Of a stretch of 64,000 nt of DNA, positions 46,223 through 55,519 are shown piece by piece. A program made the position numbers and the translations under genes. Within the stretch, counting starts at the first letter, position 1. The number at the start of each line of letters is the position of its first letter. The notes under the pieces were generated by a model. That model worked only from the letters and a program-made list of their open reading frames with translations, ran no database searches and had not been told where the DNA came from. Source of the stretch: Agrobacterium larrymoorei (lineage in GTDB: Bacteria > Pseudomonadota > Alphaproteobacteria > Rhizobiales > Rhizobiaceae); the NCBI RefSeq assembly GCF_030819275.1, contig NZ_JAUTBL010000002.1, positions 1,180,501-1,244,500 of the forward strand, given 5' to 3'.

Positions 46223-46732
46223 GTGATCGTCATTCGCAACGCAAATGAACAGGATGCGCCCCATCTTGCGGCCATCGGCCTGCAGGCATGGCGGGTCGCA
46301 AGCTCTGCGCTGGGGCTGACGGCTGTCCTGGAAATGAACGCGGCAGAAGCCTTTGCAGGCTTCACGCAATCCTTCTGGCATCGCATCCTCGTTGTCGAAA
46401 GACACGGCGCGCCCGCCGGTTGGGCGGCGCGGGAAAATTCCGACGATATGATTTCCGATTTCTGGATCGATCCACGGCTTCAACGGCAAGGCCTTGGCGG
46501 CAAGCTCCTCAGTGCGGTGGAAGATCAGGTCCTTGCCGCGGGCTTTTACTCAATCGGGCTTGAGAGCCACGCTGGTAATGAGCGAGCGCTGTCTTTCTTT
46601 CGCAAGCATGGATACAACGTCAGTTGGCTGTCGATGAAATATGCGCGAAAGCTTGACCGCGAAGTCCAGACCATCGGACTGCGCAAGGCGTTGAAAGAAT
46701 TCGACACGACGACCTATGGTCCGTCTTTCTAA
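46223..46732 (+). CDS. GNAT family acetyltransferase (3)
   Basis: This 169-residue GNAT begins (GTG) VIVIRNANEQDAPHLAAIGLQAW, has the acetyl-CoA loop RLQRQGLGGKLLSAVEDQV and SHAGNERALSFFRKHGY. GTG 46223 follows AGGGA (46211-46215); an ATG at 46163 would add an unrelated extension. It is similar to GNAT 2 and divergent from yjhX, so a YjhX-YjhQ-type pairing is possible but not shown. Confidence 0.82.
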   Translation: MIVIRNANEQDAPHLAAIGLQAWRVASSALGLTAVLEMNAAEAFAGFTQSFWHRILVVERHGAPAGWAARENSDDMISDFWIDPRLQRQGLGGKLLSAVEDQVLAAGFYSIGLESHAGNERALSFFRKHGYNVSWLSMKYARKLDREVQTIGLRKALKEFDTTTYGPSF

Positions 46733-46753
46733 CCGCAAGACCGCTCGGAGAAC

Positions 46754-47038
46754 TTACGCGGCCCAGACGAAAAACACCCACAGGGCCGCCACTGCGAGGT
46801 GAAGAAAAACGATTGCCAAGAGCAGGCCGCGAAACGGCTGCTTGCGTGTCTTGTGATGCAGCATGTGTTGCGCTGTCACCGCGCCGAGACTTCCGCCCGC
46901 CAACGCGCAAAGGAGCAGGGTCTTTTCGCGAATCCGTCTATCATCTCGTCTTGCAGCACGCTTGTCCCACCAGAAGAGGGCGAAAGCGATGATGTTGATG
47001 AGGGTATAGATGCCGAAAGCCGCGAGGATGAATGTCAT
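46754..47038 (-). CDS. DUF1294 family membrane protein
   Basis: This protein of about 94 residues has helices at both ends and the family motif WWDKRAARRDDRRIREKTLLLCALAGGSLGA, followed by HHKTRKQPF. DUF1294 proteins are small membrane proteins of unknown role, sometimes fused to cold-shock domains. ATG 47038 is used; a GTG at 47062 is possible and has no better site. It is convergent with GNAT 3. Confidence 0.85.
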   Translation of the reverse strand: MTFILAAFGIYTLINIIAFALFWWDKRAARRDDRRIREKTLLLCALAGGSLGAVTAQHMLHHKTRKQPFRGLLLAIVFLHLAVAALWVFFVWAA

Positions 47039-47190
47039 GATCGGCTCGATAATCCAAATCACGCTCGGCGGGCATTCCCGATCGGTTAAAAAGACCAGGC
47101 TTTAGCCGTAAGCGCCTCAGAAGTCTTGCACCTCTCGGCCAATTGCTCTACCTCACCACGGATAGAAATTCCGTATCTTATGAGCTTGAT

Positions 47191-48693
47191 ATGACCCTTG
47201 TAGACGTTCGCACACCCGACCCGAAGCGTTTTATCCCCGGCGCCACCGGCGACTGGGAAATCGTCATCGGCATGGAGGTCCACGCGCAGGTTCTGTCCAA
47301 TTCGAAGCTCTTCTCTGGCGCTTCCACCACCTTCGGCAATGCGCCAAATTCCAACGTGTCGTTGGTCGATGCGGCCATGCCCGGCATGCTGCCGGTCATC
47401 AACGAAGAATGCGTGGCGCAGGCGGTTCGTACCGGCCTTGGTCTCAAAGCCAAGATCAACAATCGCTCCATCTTCGACCGCAAGAACTACTTCTATCCCG
47501 ACCTCCCGCAGGGCTATCAGATCTCGCAGTTCAAGGATCCAATCGTCGGCGAGGGCACCATCACGATTTCGCTCGGTCCGGACCGTCAGGGCAATTTCGA
47601 GGATATCGAGATCGGCATCGAACGTCTGCATCTCGAGCAGGACGCTGGCAAGTCGATGCACGACCAGCATCCGACCATGTCCTTCGTCGACCTGAACCGT
47701 TCTGGTGTTGCGTTGATGGAGATCGTCTCCAAGCCGGACATGCGCTCGTCCGATGAGGCAAAAGCCTATCTGACCAAACTGCGCTCCATCGTTCGCTATC
47801 TCGGTACCTGTGATGGCAACATGGACGAAGGCTCCATGCGCGCCGACGTCAACGTCTCGGTGCGTCGCCCGGGCGAAGGCTTTGGAACGCGTTGCGAGAT
47901 CAAGAACGTCAACTCTATCCGCTTCGTCGGTCAGGCCATCGAATACGAAGCCCGCCGCCAGATCGCCATTCTCGAGGATGGCGGTGTCATCGATCAGGAA
48001 ACCCGCCTTTTCGATCCGGGCAAGGGCGAGACGCGCTCCATGCGCTCCAAGGAAGATGCGCATGACTATCGCTACTTCCCCGATCCAGATTTGCTGCCGC
48101 TGGAATTTGACGATGCCTTCGTGGAAAGCCTGAAGGTTGGTCTGCCGGAACTGCCAGACGACAAGAAGGCGCGTTTCGTGGCCGAACTCGGCCTCTCCGT
48201 CTATGATGCCTCGATCCTGGTGTCGGAAAAGGCGATCGCCGATTATTACGAGGCCGTGGCTGCCGGACGCGATCCGAAGGCGGCTGCCAACTGGGTGATC
48301 AACGATCTGCTCGGCGCGCTGAACAAATCCAGCAAGTCGATTGAGGAAACACCTGTCTCGCCCGACCAGCTTGGCGGCATCATCGACCTTATCAAGGCTG
48401 GCACGATCTCCGGCAAGATTGCCAAGGATCTGTTCGAGATCGTCTGGAACGAGGGTGGCAACCCGGCAGAGATCGTCGAAAGCCGCAGTATGAAGCAGGT
48501 GACCGACACCGGCGCCATCGAAAAGGCCGTAGACGAAATCATTGCTGCGAATCCAGATCAGGTGGAAAAGGTCAAGGCGAAGCCAACACTTGCCGGCTGG
48601 TTCGTCGGCCAGGTGATGAAAGCAACAGGCGGCAAGGCAAATCCGCAGGCTGTCCAGGAACTGGTGAAAGCCAAGCTCGGTATCGAGGAGTAA
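47191..48693 (+). CDS. gatB: Aspartyl/glutamyl-tRNA amidotransferase subunit B
   Basis: This is the tRNA-binding and kinase subunit of GatCAB. The 500-residue product has [40 protein letters not shown] core seen as [23 protein letters not shown], and a C-terminal YqeY-like tail ending [11 protein letters not shown] 47191 is preferred to an in-frame codon at 47143. It is separated from gatCA by five unrelated genes. Confidence 0.95.
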   Translation: MTLVDVRTPDPKRFIPGATGDWEIVIGMEVHAQVLSNSKLFSGASTTFGNAPNSNVSLVDAAMPGMLPVINEECVAQAVRTGLGLKAKINNRSIFDRKNYFYPDLPQGYQISQFKDPIVGEGTITISLGPDRQGNFEDIEIGIERLHLEQDAGKSMHDQHPTMSFVDLNRSGVALMEIVSKPDMRSSDEAKAYLTKLRSIVRYLGTCDGNMDEGSMRADVNVSVRRPGEGFGTRCEIKNVNSIRFVGQAIEYEARRQIAILEDGGVIDQETRLFDPGKGETRSMRSKEDAHDYRYFPDPDLLPLEFDDAFVESLKVGLPELPDDKKARFVAELGLSVYDASILVSEKAIADYYEAVAAGRDPKAAANWVINDLLGALNKSSKSIEETPVSPDQLGGIIDLIKAGTISGKIAKDLFEIVWNEGGNPAEIVESRSMKQVTDTGAIEKAVDEIIAANPDQVEKVKAKPTLAGWFVGQVMKATGGKANPQAVQELVKAKLGIEE

Positions 48694-48784
48694 GTCGGCG
48701 TCCGGCCTCTCGCTGTGGGACGCCGGTGCTTTCCTCCGTCGTCCTCGTGCCAGGCGCTGGGAACGTCGAGACGACATTAGCAAT

Positions 48785-48811
48785 GCCGGGATCGCTCCCG
48801 GCTTTTCTATT
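48785..48811 (+). terminator. Intrinsic terminator after gatB
   Basis: GCCGGGA (48785-48791), loop TCGC, TCCCGGC (48796-48802) and a T-rich tract form a strong terminator. It is only about 20 bases before the next ATG, so the following GNAT mRNA must start within or be read through. Confidence 0.85.
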
Positions 48812-48825
48812 TTGATGGGAGTAAT

Positions 48826-49326
48826 ATGGTGTTCTTCATTCGCACCGCTGGTGAGCGGGATATTGAACAGGTCCGATCTTTGCTGATGAAGACCTGGCAC
48901 GCCACCTATGATCCGATCTATGGTACGGACAAGGTCGATGACATGATCGCCCTGTGGCACACGCCAGCGGCATTGAAGGAGCGCGTCGAGAAAAAAGGCG
49001 GCGAGTTTCTGGTTGCCGATGATGGCAAGCGCATCGGTGGCATGGCCTATGCCGTCATGTCCACCAGCATGGCGAAAACTGCGTTGCTCTATCAGCTTTA
49101 TGTCGATCCCCAGTTTCAGCGTCAGGGCGTTGGGCGTGATCTGTTCGCCGAGCTGGAAACCTGCTTTCCCGACGCGGAAATCATGCGGCTTGAGGTCGAG
49201 CCTAAAAATACTGTCGCAATCGCCTTCTATGAAGGCGTCGGCTTCTCCGAGGTGGACCGAATCGAGCGCATGGCAGGCGTCGAGGGGATGCCGGGAATCG
49301 TGATGGAAAAGAGCTTGAGGCAGTAA
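48826..49326 (+). CDS. GNAT family acetyltransferase (4)
   Basis: This 166-residue GNAT begins MVFFIRTAGERDIEQVRSLLMKTWHATY and has LYQLYVDPQFQRQGVGRDLFAELE and NTVAIAFYEGVGF. Arg/Gln-x-x-Gly-x-Gly acetyl-CoA binding is seen as QRQGVG. It lies just after the gatB terminator and four bases before GNAT 5, with which it forms a pair. Substrate unknown. Confidence 0.87.
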   Translation: MVFFIRTAGERDIEQVRSLLMKTWHATYDPIYGTDKVDDMIALWHTPAALKERVEKKGGEFLVADDGKRIGGMAYAVMSTSMAKTALLYQLYVDPQFQRQGVGRDLFAELETCFPDAEIMRLEVEPKNTVAIAFYEGVGFSEVDRIERMAGVEGMPGIVMEKSLRQ

Positions 49327-49330
49327 GAGA

Positions 49331-49792
49331 ATGGATGGTCTGATCGTTCGTGAGGCACGCAAAGAGGATGTCGCGGCAATCGCTGCGATGTTTGCCGCTG
49401 ATGACGTGGGTGGGCATGGCGACACCACCGATGAAGCAGCTATGCCCGACTATCTCGCGGCCTTTAGGGCGATCGCCAGGTCACCCCTCGAAACACTCTA
49501 CGTCGCTGAGTTCGAAGGCAAGGTGATCGGCACCTTCCAGACGGTGATTCTCACCAAGCTCGCCGGGCGTGGTGCGGTGTGGATGGTGGTGGAAGGGGTG
49601 CAGACCAGGGAAGATATGCGCGGTCGCGGCATCGGCGCGACGATGATCCGATACTGCATCGCAGAGGCTGAAAAGCGTGGCCTTGCTGGCGTTCAGCTCA
49701 CCTCCAATATGGCGCGCATCGACGCCCACCGCTTCTATGAAAGGCTGGGCTTCGAGAAGCGCCATTTCGGCTTTCGGCTCAAGCTGAAATAA
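49331..49792 (+). CDS. GNAT family acetyltransferase (5)
   Basis: This 153-residue GNAT begins MDGLIVREARKEDVAAIAAMFAAD and has REDMRGRGIGATMIRYCIAEAEKRG and MARIDAHRFYERLGFE. It starts four bases after GNAT 4 and is probably co-translated. The two share fold but little sequence, so they are not a recent duplication. Confidence 0.87.
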   Translation: MDGLIVREARKEDVAAIAAMFAADDVGGHGDTTDEAAMPDYLAAFRAIARSPLETLYVAEFEGKVIGTFQTVILTKLAGRGAVWMVVEGVQTREDMRGRGIGATMIRYCIAEAEKRGLAGVQLTSNMARIDAHRFYERLGFEKRHFGFRLKLK

Positions 49793-49897
49793 TCGTCGTG
49801 ACGTTGGAAAAGCTGGACAATCGTTGGTGAGAACGTCATAAGCTTGTGGCTGTGCGAGTGCGAAAGCAACGCATGTGAAAAGCCCGAGGAACGGATA

Positions 49898-50296
49898 ATG
49901 AAGACTCTTCTGCTGCAAATCTTCACCTGGTGGAACGGCCAGACGATTGGAACGCGCTTCCATACGTGGCGCTTCGGCAAGAAGGTGGGGCAGGATGAGT
50001 TTGGCAACACCTATTACGAAGGTGGCACCACCTCCTGGGGCATGCCGCGCCGTTGGGTGATTTACAACGGCTACGCGGAAGCTTCGGCAATCCCGCCCGG
50101 CTGGCACGGCTGGATGCATTACCGCACCGATACGCCACCGAGCAAGGAAAGCTATGTCGCACGCGACTGGCAGAAGCAGCACCAGCCAAACCTGACCGGT
50201 TCCGCTCAGGCTTACCGTCCTAAGGGATCGATCGCTGTTCCGGGTGAACGCCCGCGCGTCACCGGCGACTACGACGCCTGGACGCCTGGCGGCTGA
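49898..50296 (+). CDS. Complex I accessory subunit, NDUFA12 homologue
   Basis: This 132-residue protein matches NDUFA12/B17.2, an accessory subunit of mitochondrial complex I kept in alphaproteobacteria. Signs are the start LLLQIFTWWNGQTIGTRFHTW, VGQDEFGNTYYEGG, RRWVIYNG and the segment PPGWHGWMHYRTDTPPS. ATG 49898 follows a purine-rich site (GAGGAACGG). It is encoded 42 kb from the nuo genes here. It stabilises the peripheral arm in related species. Confidence 0.93.
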   Translation: MKTLLLQIFTWWNGQTIGTRFHTWRFGKKVGQDEFGNTYYEGGTTSWGMPRRWVIYNGYAEASAIPPGWHGWMHYRTDTPPSKESYVARDWQKQHQPNLTGSAQAYRPKGSIAVPGERPRVTGDYDAWTPGG

Positions 50297-50439
50297 TAAA
50301 CTTCACCCAAGGCCCCGTGTGCATCGGGGCGAAAAAGGGCGGGCATTTCATCATGGCCGCCACCCGCTTTTGCCACATTCGATCTTTAGGCGTGATGGGC
50401 GCTTCGATAAGCGGGGCAGATTTCTGGAGACGGTTTGAT

Positions 50440-50877
50440 ATGAGAACATTCACGCGGGATGTATCTTTGCGTGCACTGGCGGTTTCGCTTCTGGCGCTTC
50501 TTCCGGCAGTGGGTCTCGTGTCTCCGGCTTCCGCCGCCCGCCTTGAAAACAAGGTCGCCGTCTTCTCCGGTATCGACAAGATCACCGGCCGCATCACCTC
50601 CTTTGACGTCTATATCAACGAGACGGTCCAGTTCGGTGCGCTGCAGGTCACTCCCAAAGTCTGCTATTCGCGCGACGACACCGAAGCACAGAAGATCGAT
50701 TCCTTCGTCGAAGTGGATGAAATCACCCTCGACCGCAAGATCCGCCGGATCTTTACCGGCTGGATGTTCGCCGATAGCCCCGGCCTCAACGCCGTCGAGC
50801 ACCCGATCTATGATGTCTGGCTCACGGGCTGCAAGCAGGACTCAGACGTCCCGCCGCCATCGACGGCGAGCAAGTAA
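50440..50877 (+). CDS. DUF2155 exported protein
   Basis: This 145-residue protein has a signal peptide (MRTFTRDVSLRALAVSLLAL ... ASA) and the DUF2155 core ARLENKVAVFSGIDKITGRI, VCYSRDDTEAQ and SPGLNAVEHPIYDVWLTGC. Two conserved cysteines may form a disulfide. It usually neighbours the NDUFA12 gene and aat in Rhizobiales; its function is unknown. ATG 50440 is preferred over an upstream frame. Confidence 0.9.
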   Translation: MRTFTRDVSLRALAVSLLALLPAVGLVSPASAARLENKVAVFSGIDKITGRITSFDVYINETVQFGALQVTPKVCYSRDDTEAQKIDSFVEVDEITLDRKIRRIFTGWMFADSPGLNAVEHPIYDVWLTGCKQDSDVPPPSTASK

Positions 50878-50904
50878 CGGTCCAATACCGTGATCGACTG
50901 AAAT

Positions 50905-51306
50905 TCAATTGCCTGACTTCTGCCCATTATTCTGCAACATGTCCAAGACGGTCGGTTGTCTCGAAGCCACGAAAACTGGAACCACAAATTTCTTCGATCG
51001 CATTGCGACTGGCACGTATTTTAGCTTCAGCGTAGTGAAAAGCTGTTGAACCGCGCTCAATGTTTTCCATGAACTGTTCTTGTGGTTTGTTACTTTCACC
51101 GACTCAATTTCGCCTTTGCGGTTGATTGTGAAGCTGACAAACATGTGCTGGTCTTGGAGTGCCAGCAGGTCGGAATTCAAACTGAGCTTATACATTTCGG
51201 CACGGATTTGTCGGACGATAATTTGCTCGTTCGTAAGAGTGGCTTGCTCCGGAGCTGCTTCAGAACTCACGCTTATGGCGATAAGGAACGCAATTATCCA
51301 GCGCAT
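50905..51306 (-). CDS. Exported protein with TonB-C-like domain
   Basis: This 133-residue protein has a signal peptide (MRWIIAFLIAISVSSEA), then a segment resembling a TonB C-terminal domain (FVSFTINRKGEIESVKVTNHKNSS ... VPVFV). Composition is more AT-rich than its neighbours, which suggests relaxed selection or a recent arrival. It lacks a proline-rich TonB linker, so it is not a true TonB. Function unknown. Confidence 0.65.
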   Translation of the reverse strand: MRWIIAFLIAISVSSEAAPEQATLTNEQIIVRQIRAEMYKLSLNSDLLALQDQHMFVSFTINRKGEIESVKVTNHKNSSWKTLSAVQQLFTTLKLKYVPVAMRSKKFVVPVFVASRQPTVLDMLQNNGQKSGN

Positions 51307-51427
51307 GATATCCTCAAATAATACAAAATAAGTTGATTATTTATGTCATGTTTATTGCGTCGGCAAGCGAAGAGTTTTGGGGTCCTGTCGGTTGGGCATG
51401 ACCGACCTTAGGTACTAATGATGCGGA

Positions 51428-52039
51428 CTAAAAATCTAAATCCAGGGCGTTCACTGCGCGGTCCAGCATTTTCGCATACTCGTCCTTCGGTACGTCAATC
51501 GCGCCAAAGGTTTTGAGATGATCGGTGGTGAACTGGGTATCGAGAAGCATGAAGCCTTGCGCTCGCAGTCGCTCCACCAAATGAACGAGGCAGATTTTCG
51601 AGGCGTTGGTGCGGCGGGAGAACATACTTTCCCCAAAGAAGGCAGCACCCAGTGATACGCCGTAAAGACCGCCGACCAGTTCATCACCCTCCCAGGCCTC
51701 CACACTGTGTGCGTGGCCGATCTCATGCAGTTCGGTATAGAGCTTCCGGATCGTCTCGTTGATCCAGGTGTTCGGGCGATCCGGCGCTTGCGCCGCGCAA
51801 CCCGCCATGACGGCACTGAAGGCCGTATCGAAGCGGATGTCGAAAGGCTTCTTTCGAATCGCTTTGGCGAGACTTTTCGAAACGTGAAAATCATTGAGGG
51901 GGATGATGCCCCTCAGTTCCGGCTCGACCCAGAATAACTCTGGGTCGTCAGCCGCTTCGGCCATCGGGAAGAGGCCGATGGAATAGGCGCGCAGCAGCAT
52001 GTCGACAGTGATATCGCTATCTCTGCTGCGCCGCCCCAT
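51428..52039 (-). CDS. aat: Leucyl/phenylalanyl-tRNA--protein transferase
   Basis: This enzyme adds Leu or Phe to N-terminal Lys or Arg for the N-end rule pathway (ClpS-ClpAP). The 203-residue product has [57 protein letters not shown] and [16 protein letters not shown], all typical. It starts three bases after the accC stop and is part of the accBC-aat block. Confidence 0.95.
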   Translation of the reverse strand: MGRRSRDSDITVDMLLRAYSIGLFPMAEAADDPELFWVEPELRGIIPLNDFHVSKSLAKAIRKKPFDIRFDTAFSAVMAGCAAQAPDRPNTWINETIRKLYTELHEIGHAHSVEAWEGDELVGGLYGVSLGAAFFGESMFSRRTNASKICLVHLVERLRAQGFMLLDTQFTTDHLKTFGAIDVPKDEYAKMLDRAVNALDLDF

Positions 52040-52042
52040 TCC

Positions 52043-53386
52043 TTAGTGCGCGTCGCCGGCCAGATATTTTTCCAGCCAGTGAATGTCGTACTCGCCCTTC
52101 AGGATGTCTTCGTTCTGAAGCAGATCCTGGAACAGCGGAAGCGTTGTCTTGATGCCGTCGACGACGAACTCGTCGAGTGCACGGCGCAGGCGGCGAATGC
52201 ACTCGTCACGGTCGCGACCGTGGACGATGAGCTTACCGATCATGCTGTCGTAGTATGGCGGGATCTTGTAGCCCTGATAGGCACCCGAATCCACGCGCAC
52301 GCCAAGACCGCCGGGCGTATGGAAATAGGTCAGCGTGCCGGGAGAGGGTACGAAGGTCCGCGGGTCTTCGGCATTGATACGGCATTCGATGGCGTGGCCA
52401 TGGAATTCGATATCGGCCTGCGTAACGGAAAGGCCCTGGCCGGAGGCAACGCGAATTTGCTCCTGCACGAGGTCCATGCCGGTGATCGCTTCCGTAACCG
52501 GATGCTCCACCTGGAGACGGGTGTTCATTTCGATGAAATAGAACTCGCCGTTTTCATACAGAAACTCGATGGTGCCGGCACCGCGATACTTGAGCTTGCG
52601 CATCGCGCTTGCACAAATCTCGCCGATCTCCATGCGCTGCTCGACGGTGAGGGCAGGGGAATTGGCCTCTTCCAGCACCTTCTGGTGACGCCGCTGCAGC
52701 GAGCAATCGCGCTCACCGAGGTGGACGGCATTGCCTTCGCCATCGCCAAAGACCTGCACCTCGATATGGCGCGGCTTGCCGAGATACTTTTCCATGTAAA
52801 CAGCGTCGTTGCCGAAAGCGGCAAGCGCTTCGGAACGCGCGGTCGAAACCGCCTCGTCAAGATCGGCTTCGGTCTTGGCAACCTTCATGCCGCGACCACC
52901 GCCACCTGCCGTCGCCTTGATCAGAACCGGGAAACCGATCGAACGGGCGATTTCCATCGCGTTTTCCGGCTTTACCTCGCCATCGGAGCCGGGAACGACG
53001 GGGATGCCGAGTTCCTGGGCTGTCTGCTTGGCGGTGATCTTGTCACCCATGATGCGGATATGCTCGGCGGTCGGCCCGATGAAGGTGATGCCGTGCGCGT
53101 CGAGGATATCGGCAAACTTGGCGTTTTCCGAAAGGAAGCCGTAGCCGGGGTGAACCGCGTCCGCGCCGGTGATTTCGCAGGCCGCAACGATCTGATGGAT
53201 GTTGAGGTAGCTATCACGCGATGGGGGCGGGCCGATGCAGACGCTCTCGTCAGCGAGGCGCACATGCATGGCGTCCGCGTCAGCCGTGGAGTGAACGGCA
53301 ACCGTCGGGATACCGAGTTCCTTGGCGGCGCGAAGCACGCGAAGGGCGATTTCGCCGCGGTTGGCAATGAGGATTTTGGAAACCAT
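52043..53386 (-). CDS. accC: Biotin carboxylase subunit of acetyl-CoA carboxylase
   Basis: This enzyme carboxylates biotin on AccB with ATP and bicarbonate, the first step of fatty-acid synthesis. The 447-residue product begins [20 protein letters not shown], has the ATP-grasp lid [35 protein letters not shown] and a complete C-terminal domain. It follows accB by 11 bases. The partner ligase BirA is encoded at 7486-8241. Confidence 0.96.
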   Translation of the reverse strand: MVSKILIANRGEIALRVLRAAKELGIPTVAVHSTADADAMHVRLADESVCIGPPPSRDSYLNIHQIVAACEITGADAVHPGYGFLSENAKFADILDAHGITFIGPTAEHIRIMGDKITAKQTAQELGIPVVPGSDGEVKPENAMEIARSIGFPVLIKATAGGGGRGMKVAKTEADLDEAVSTARSEALAAFGNDAVYMEKYLGKPRHIEVQVFGDGEGNAVHLGERDCSLQRRHQKVLEEANSPALTVEQRMEIGEICASAMRKLKYRGAGTIEFLYENGEFYFIEMNTRLQVEHPVTEAITGMDLVQEQIRVASGQGLSVTQADIEFHGHAIECRINAEDPRTFVPSPGTLTYFHTPGGLGVRVDSGAYQGYKIPPYYDSMIGKLIVHGRDRDECIRRLRRALDEFVVDGIKTTLPLFQDLLQNEDILKGEYDIHWLEKYLAGDAH

Positions 53387-53397
53387 GTGAGCAGCCC

Positions 53398-53877
53398 TTA
53401 TTCGATGACCACGAGGGCTTCACCATACTCCACGGGCTGTGCGTCATTGACGATGATTTCCGTCACCTTGCCGGACTTCGGAGCCGGGATCTGGTTCATG
53501 GTCTTCATGGCTTCGACGATGAGAATGGTCTGGCCTTCCTTGACGGTCGCGCCGACTTCGACGAAGGGGCGGGCGCCGGGTGCTGGCGACAGATAAACCG
53601 TGCCGACCATCGGGGAGGTGACGGTGTTTGCCGGGTTGCGCGCAGGTGCAGCAGGGGCGGCGGCGGCAGGTGCTGCTGCGGGAGCCGCAGGTGCTGCAGC
53701 AGGTGCCGGTGCATACTGGGGAGCTGCGGCATAGACGGTTGCAGGCGGCGCGGAGCGGGAAACGCGGATGCGCAGATCGTCCTGCTCGACTTCGATCTCG
53801 GAAAGATCGGTGTCGTTGAGGATGTTCGCGAGGTCGCGGATCAGTTCCTTGTCGATACCGTTTTTCTTTTCAGACAT
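53398..53877 (-). CDS. accB: Biotin carboxyl carrier protein
   Basis: This is the acetyl-CoA carboxylase subunit that carries biotin. The 159-residue product has an N-terminal helix region, a long alanine/proline-rich linker at about residues 48-80, and the biotinyl domain with the modified lysine in [10 protein letters not shown]. It sits between aroQ and accC on the minus strand in the usual order. Confidence 0.96.
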   Translation of the reverse strand: MSEKKNGIDKELIRDLANILNDTDLSEIEVEQDDLRIRVSRSAPPATVYAAAPQYAPAPAAAPAAPAAAPAAAAPAAPARNPANTVTSPMVGTVYLSPAPGARPFVEVGATVKEGQTILIVEAMKTMNQIPAPKSGKVTEIIVNDAQPVEYGEALVVIE

Positions 53878-53904
53878 GACAAACCCTATTCTGATTGTTT
53901 CTTT

Positions 53905-54342
53905 TTATGCCGTGATGTTCTTCAAGGCGTTGAGCGCCATGATGTAGCCGTAAGGCCCGAAGCCGCAGACCATGCCTTTTGCAGCGGGCGCTATCATCGA
54001 TTTGTGGCGGAATTCTTCGCGGGCGTGGATGTTGGAAATGTGAACTTCCACGACGGGAACGGAAATGGCGCGAATGGCATCATGCAGAGCAATCGATGTA
54101 TGGCCATAGGCACCGGGATTGATGACGACACCGGCGGCGCGTTCGCCCGCCTCATGCAACAGATCCACAAGAACGCCTTCATGATTGGACTGATGGCACT
54201 CGACAGCAAAGCCAAGCCCTTCACCAGCCACCACGCAGTCGTTTTCGATATCCTTCAGCGTCTTGCCGCCGTAAATGCCCGGCTCCCGCTTTCCCAGCAT
54301 ATTGAGATTGGGGCCGTTCAGGACGAAGATCGTGTTGCTCAT
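53905..54342 (-). CDS. aroQ: 3-dehydroquinate dehydratase, type II
   Basis: This enzyme converts 3-dehydroquinate to 3-dehydroshikimate in the shikimate pathway. The 145-residue product begins MSNTIFVLNGPNLNMLGKREP, has ECHQSNHEGVLVD, INPGAYGHTSIALHDA (active region) and VEVHISNIHAREEFRHKS. ATG 54342 is preferred over an upstream extension. It precedes accB by 27 bases and is likely co-transcribed. Confidence 0.95.
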   Translation of the reverse strand: MSNTIFVLNGPNLNMLGKREPGIYGGKTLKDIENDCVVAGEGLGFAVECHQSNHEGVLVDLLHEAGERAAGVVINPGAYGHTSIALHDAIRAISVPVVEVHISNIHAREEFRHKSMIAPAAKGMVCGFGPYGYIMALNALKNITA

Positions 54343-54394
54343 TCGCGGTTCCGTCAAAAATCAGCGCCACCTATAGACTGCGCGACCGTCAAGG

Positions 54395-54429
54395 AAAAGC
54401 CCCCGGAGCCTGGAAAGAGGGCCGGGGGC
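54395..54429 (-). terminator. Intrinsic terminator after the DsbA-like gene
   Basis: On the minus strand GCCCCCGG (54429-54422) pairs with CCGGGGGC (54406-54399) around a 15-base loop, followed by TTTT. It separates the DsbA-like gene from aroQ-accBC-aat. Confidence 0.75.
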
Positions 54430-54488
54430 AGCGTAAGTCGAAGTTATTCAGTGGCTTTTGGGCTTTCAGACAGGCCTGAGCATGTCTC

Positions 54489-55256
54489 TTAGGAGCAGCT
54501 TGCCTTGCCGCAACTACGCATATTGGCGATCTTTTCCTTCAATGGCTCGGCACCGACAGCACCGAAGACCGCTTCGTTGCCGATCACGTAAGAAGGCGTA
54601 CCGGAAATGCCGAGATTGCTGGCAAGGGTGTAGGCTTCCTGAACCTGCGCATCATTCGGGTTCTCTGCCATGGATTTGCGGATGTCGGCTTCCTTCAGCC
54701 CGAGCGATGTTGCAACATCCATCGCCTTGGCCTCATTGGCGCGTCCGCGGCTGCCGAGCAGCGTACGCTGGAATTCCGCATACTTCTTTGGCGCAAGCAG
54801 CTTAACCGCATTGGAAACCTTGTGCGCCTCGACCGATTCCGGTCCGAGGATCGGGAACTCCTTCAGCACGACACGGACATTCTTGTCCTCTTTGAGGATC
54901 TTGTCCATGTCGGCCATGGCGCGCTTGCAGTACCCGCAATTGTAATCGAAAAACTCGACCAGCGTCACATCGCCGTCAGGATTGCCGATCGCGAGATCGT
55001 ATTTGGAATCGAAAATGGCCTTGGTATTGTCGGCGACAGCTTCCGCCGCTTTGGTATTGCGGGCTGCATATTGCTTCTTCTCCAGGGCATCCTGGACCTC
55101 AAGCATGATTTCAGGATTTTCGACCAGATATTCCTTGATGAAGGCGCCGATCTCCTTCTTCTGGTCGGCATCCAGCGCATGAGCGGGGAGACTCGCGCCA
55201 AGGGTGGAAAGGGCCGTGACACAGGCAAGTGTTGCTGATCGGATGGAAAGTGCCAT
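54489..55256 (-). CDS. DsbA family thiol:disulfide oxidoreductase
   Basis: This is a periplasmic thioredoxin-fold protein. The 255-residue product has a signal peptide (MALSIRSATLACVTALSTLG ... AHA), an N-terminal helical region (EIGAFIKEYLVENPEIMLE) typical of ScsC/DsbG-like members, the active site FFDYNCGYCKRAMADM (CGYC) and the cis-proline loop ISGTPSYVIG. ATG 55256 follows GAGGA. It may oxidise or isomerise disulfides; a DsbB or DsbD partner is not in the window. Confidence 0.9.
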   Translation of the reverse strand: MALSIRSATLACVTALSTLGASLPAHALDADQKKEIGAFIKEYLVENPEIMLEVQDALEKKQYAARNTKAAEAVADNTKAIFDSKYDLAIGNPDGDVTLVEFFDYNCGYCKRAMADMDKILKEDKNVRVVLKEFPILGPESVEAHKVSNAVKLLAPKKYAEFQRTLLGSRGRANEAKAMDVATSLGLKEADIRKSMAENPNDAQVQEAYTLASNLGISGTPSYVIGNEAVFGAVGAEPLKEKIANMRSCGKASCS

Positions 55257-55468
55257 GTCGGTCCTCACTGGGTTGGTCGTGGTTTCATCTCGCAGGCAAT
55301 TACCTTAATTTAAAGGAATTGCCATATCGCAAATAAATCGCGTTCGTTGCTCTCTCGTCATTGTGAAGAGCGCAACAATGCGGCAAATCTCCGTCATAGA
55401 GCGCCGGGGCGTCATTTTGGACGCGAAACAGGCGCTCTATCTACTTTTAAGTCTACGCATCATACTTT

Positions 55469-55492
55469 CCGAAAATCGATTCCGATTTTCGG
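55469..55492. repeat. Short palindromic repeat
   Basis: CCGAAAATCG, loop ATTC, CGATTTTCGG is a perfect ten-pair inverted repeat. I recall this palindrome as frequent in intergenic regions of Rhizobium and Agrobacterium. It lies 27 bases before the aminotransferase ATG, so it could also affect its expression. Confidence 0.6.
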
Positions 55493-55519
55493 GCCAAGGC
55501 AGTAGCATACAGAAAGACC

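Noticed and set aside
48749..48784. GGAAC near 48758 as an EcfG -35 element
   Set aside because: No CGTT occurs 16 or 17 bases downstream.
47086..49428. A 780-codon minus strand frame across gatB and GNAT 4
   Set aside because: It is antisense to gatB and shows the same reverse-frame composition; no family resemblance.
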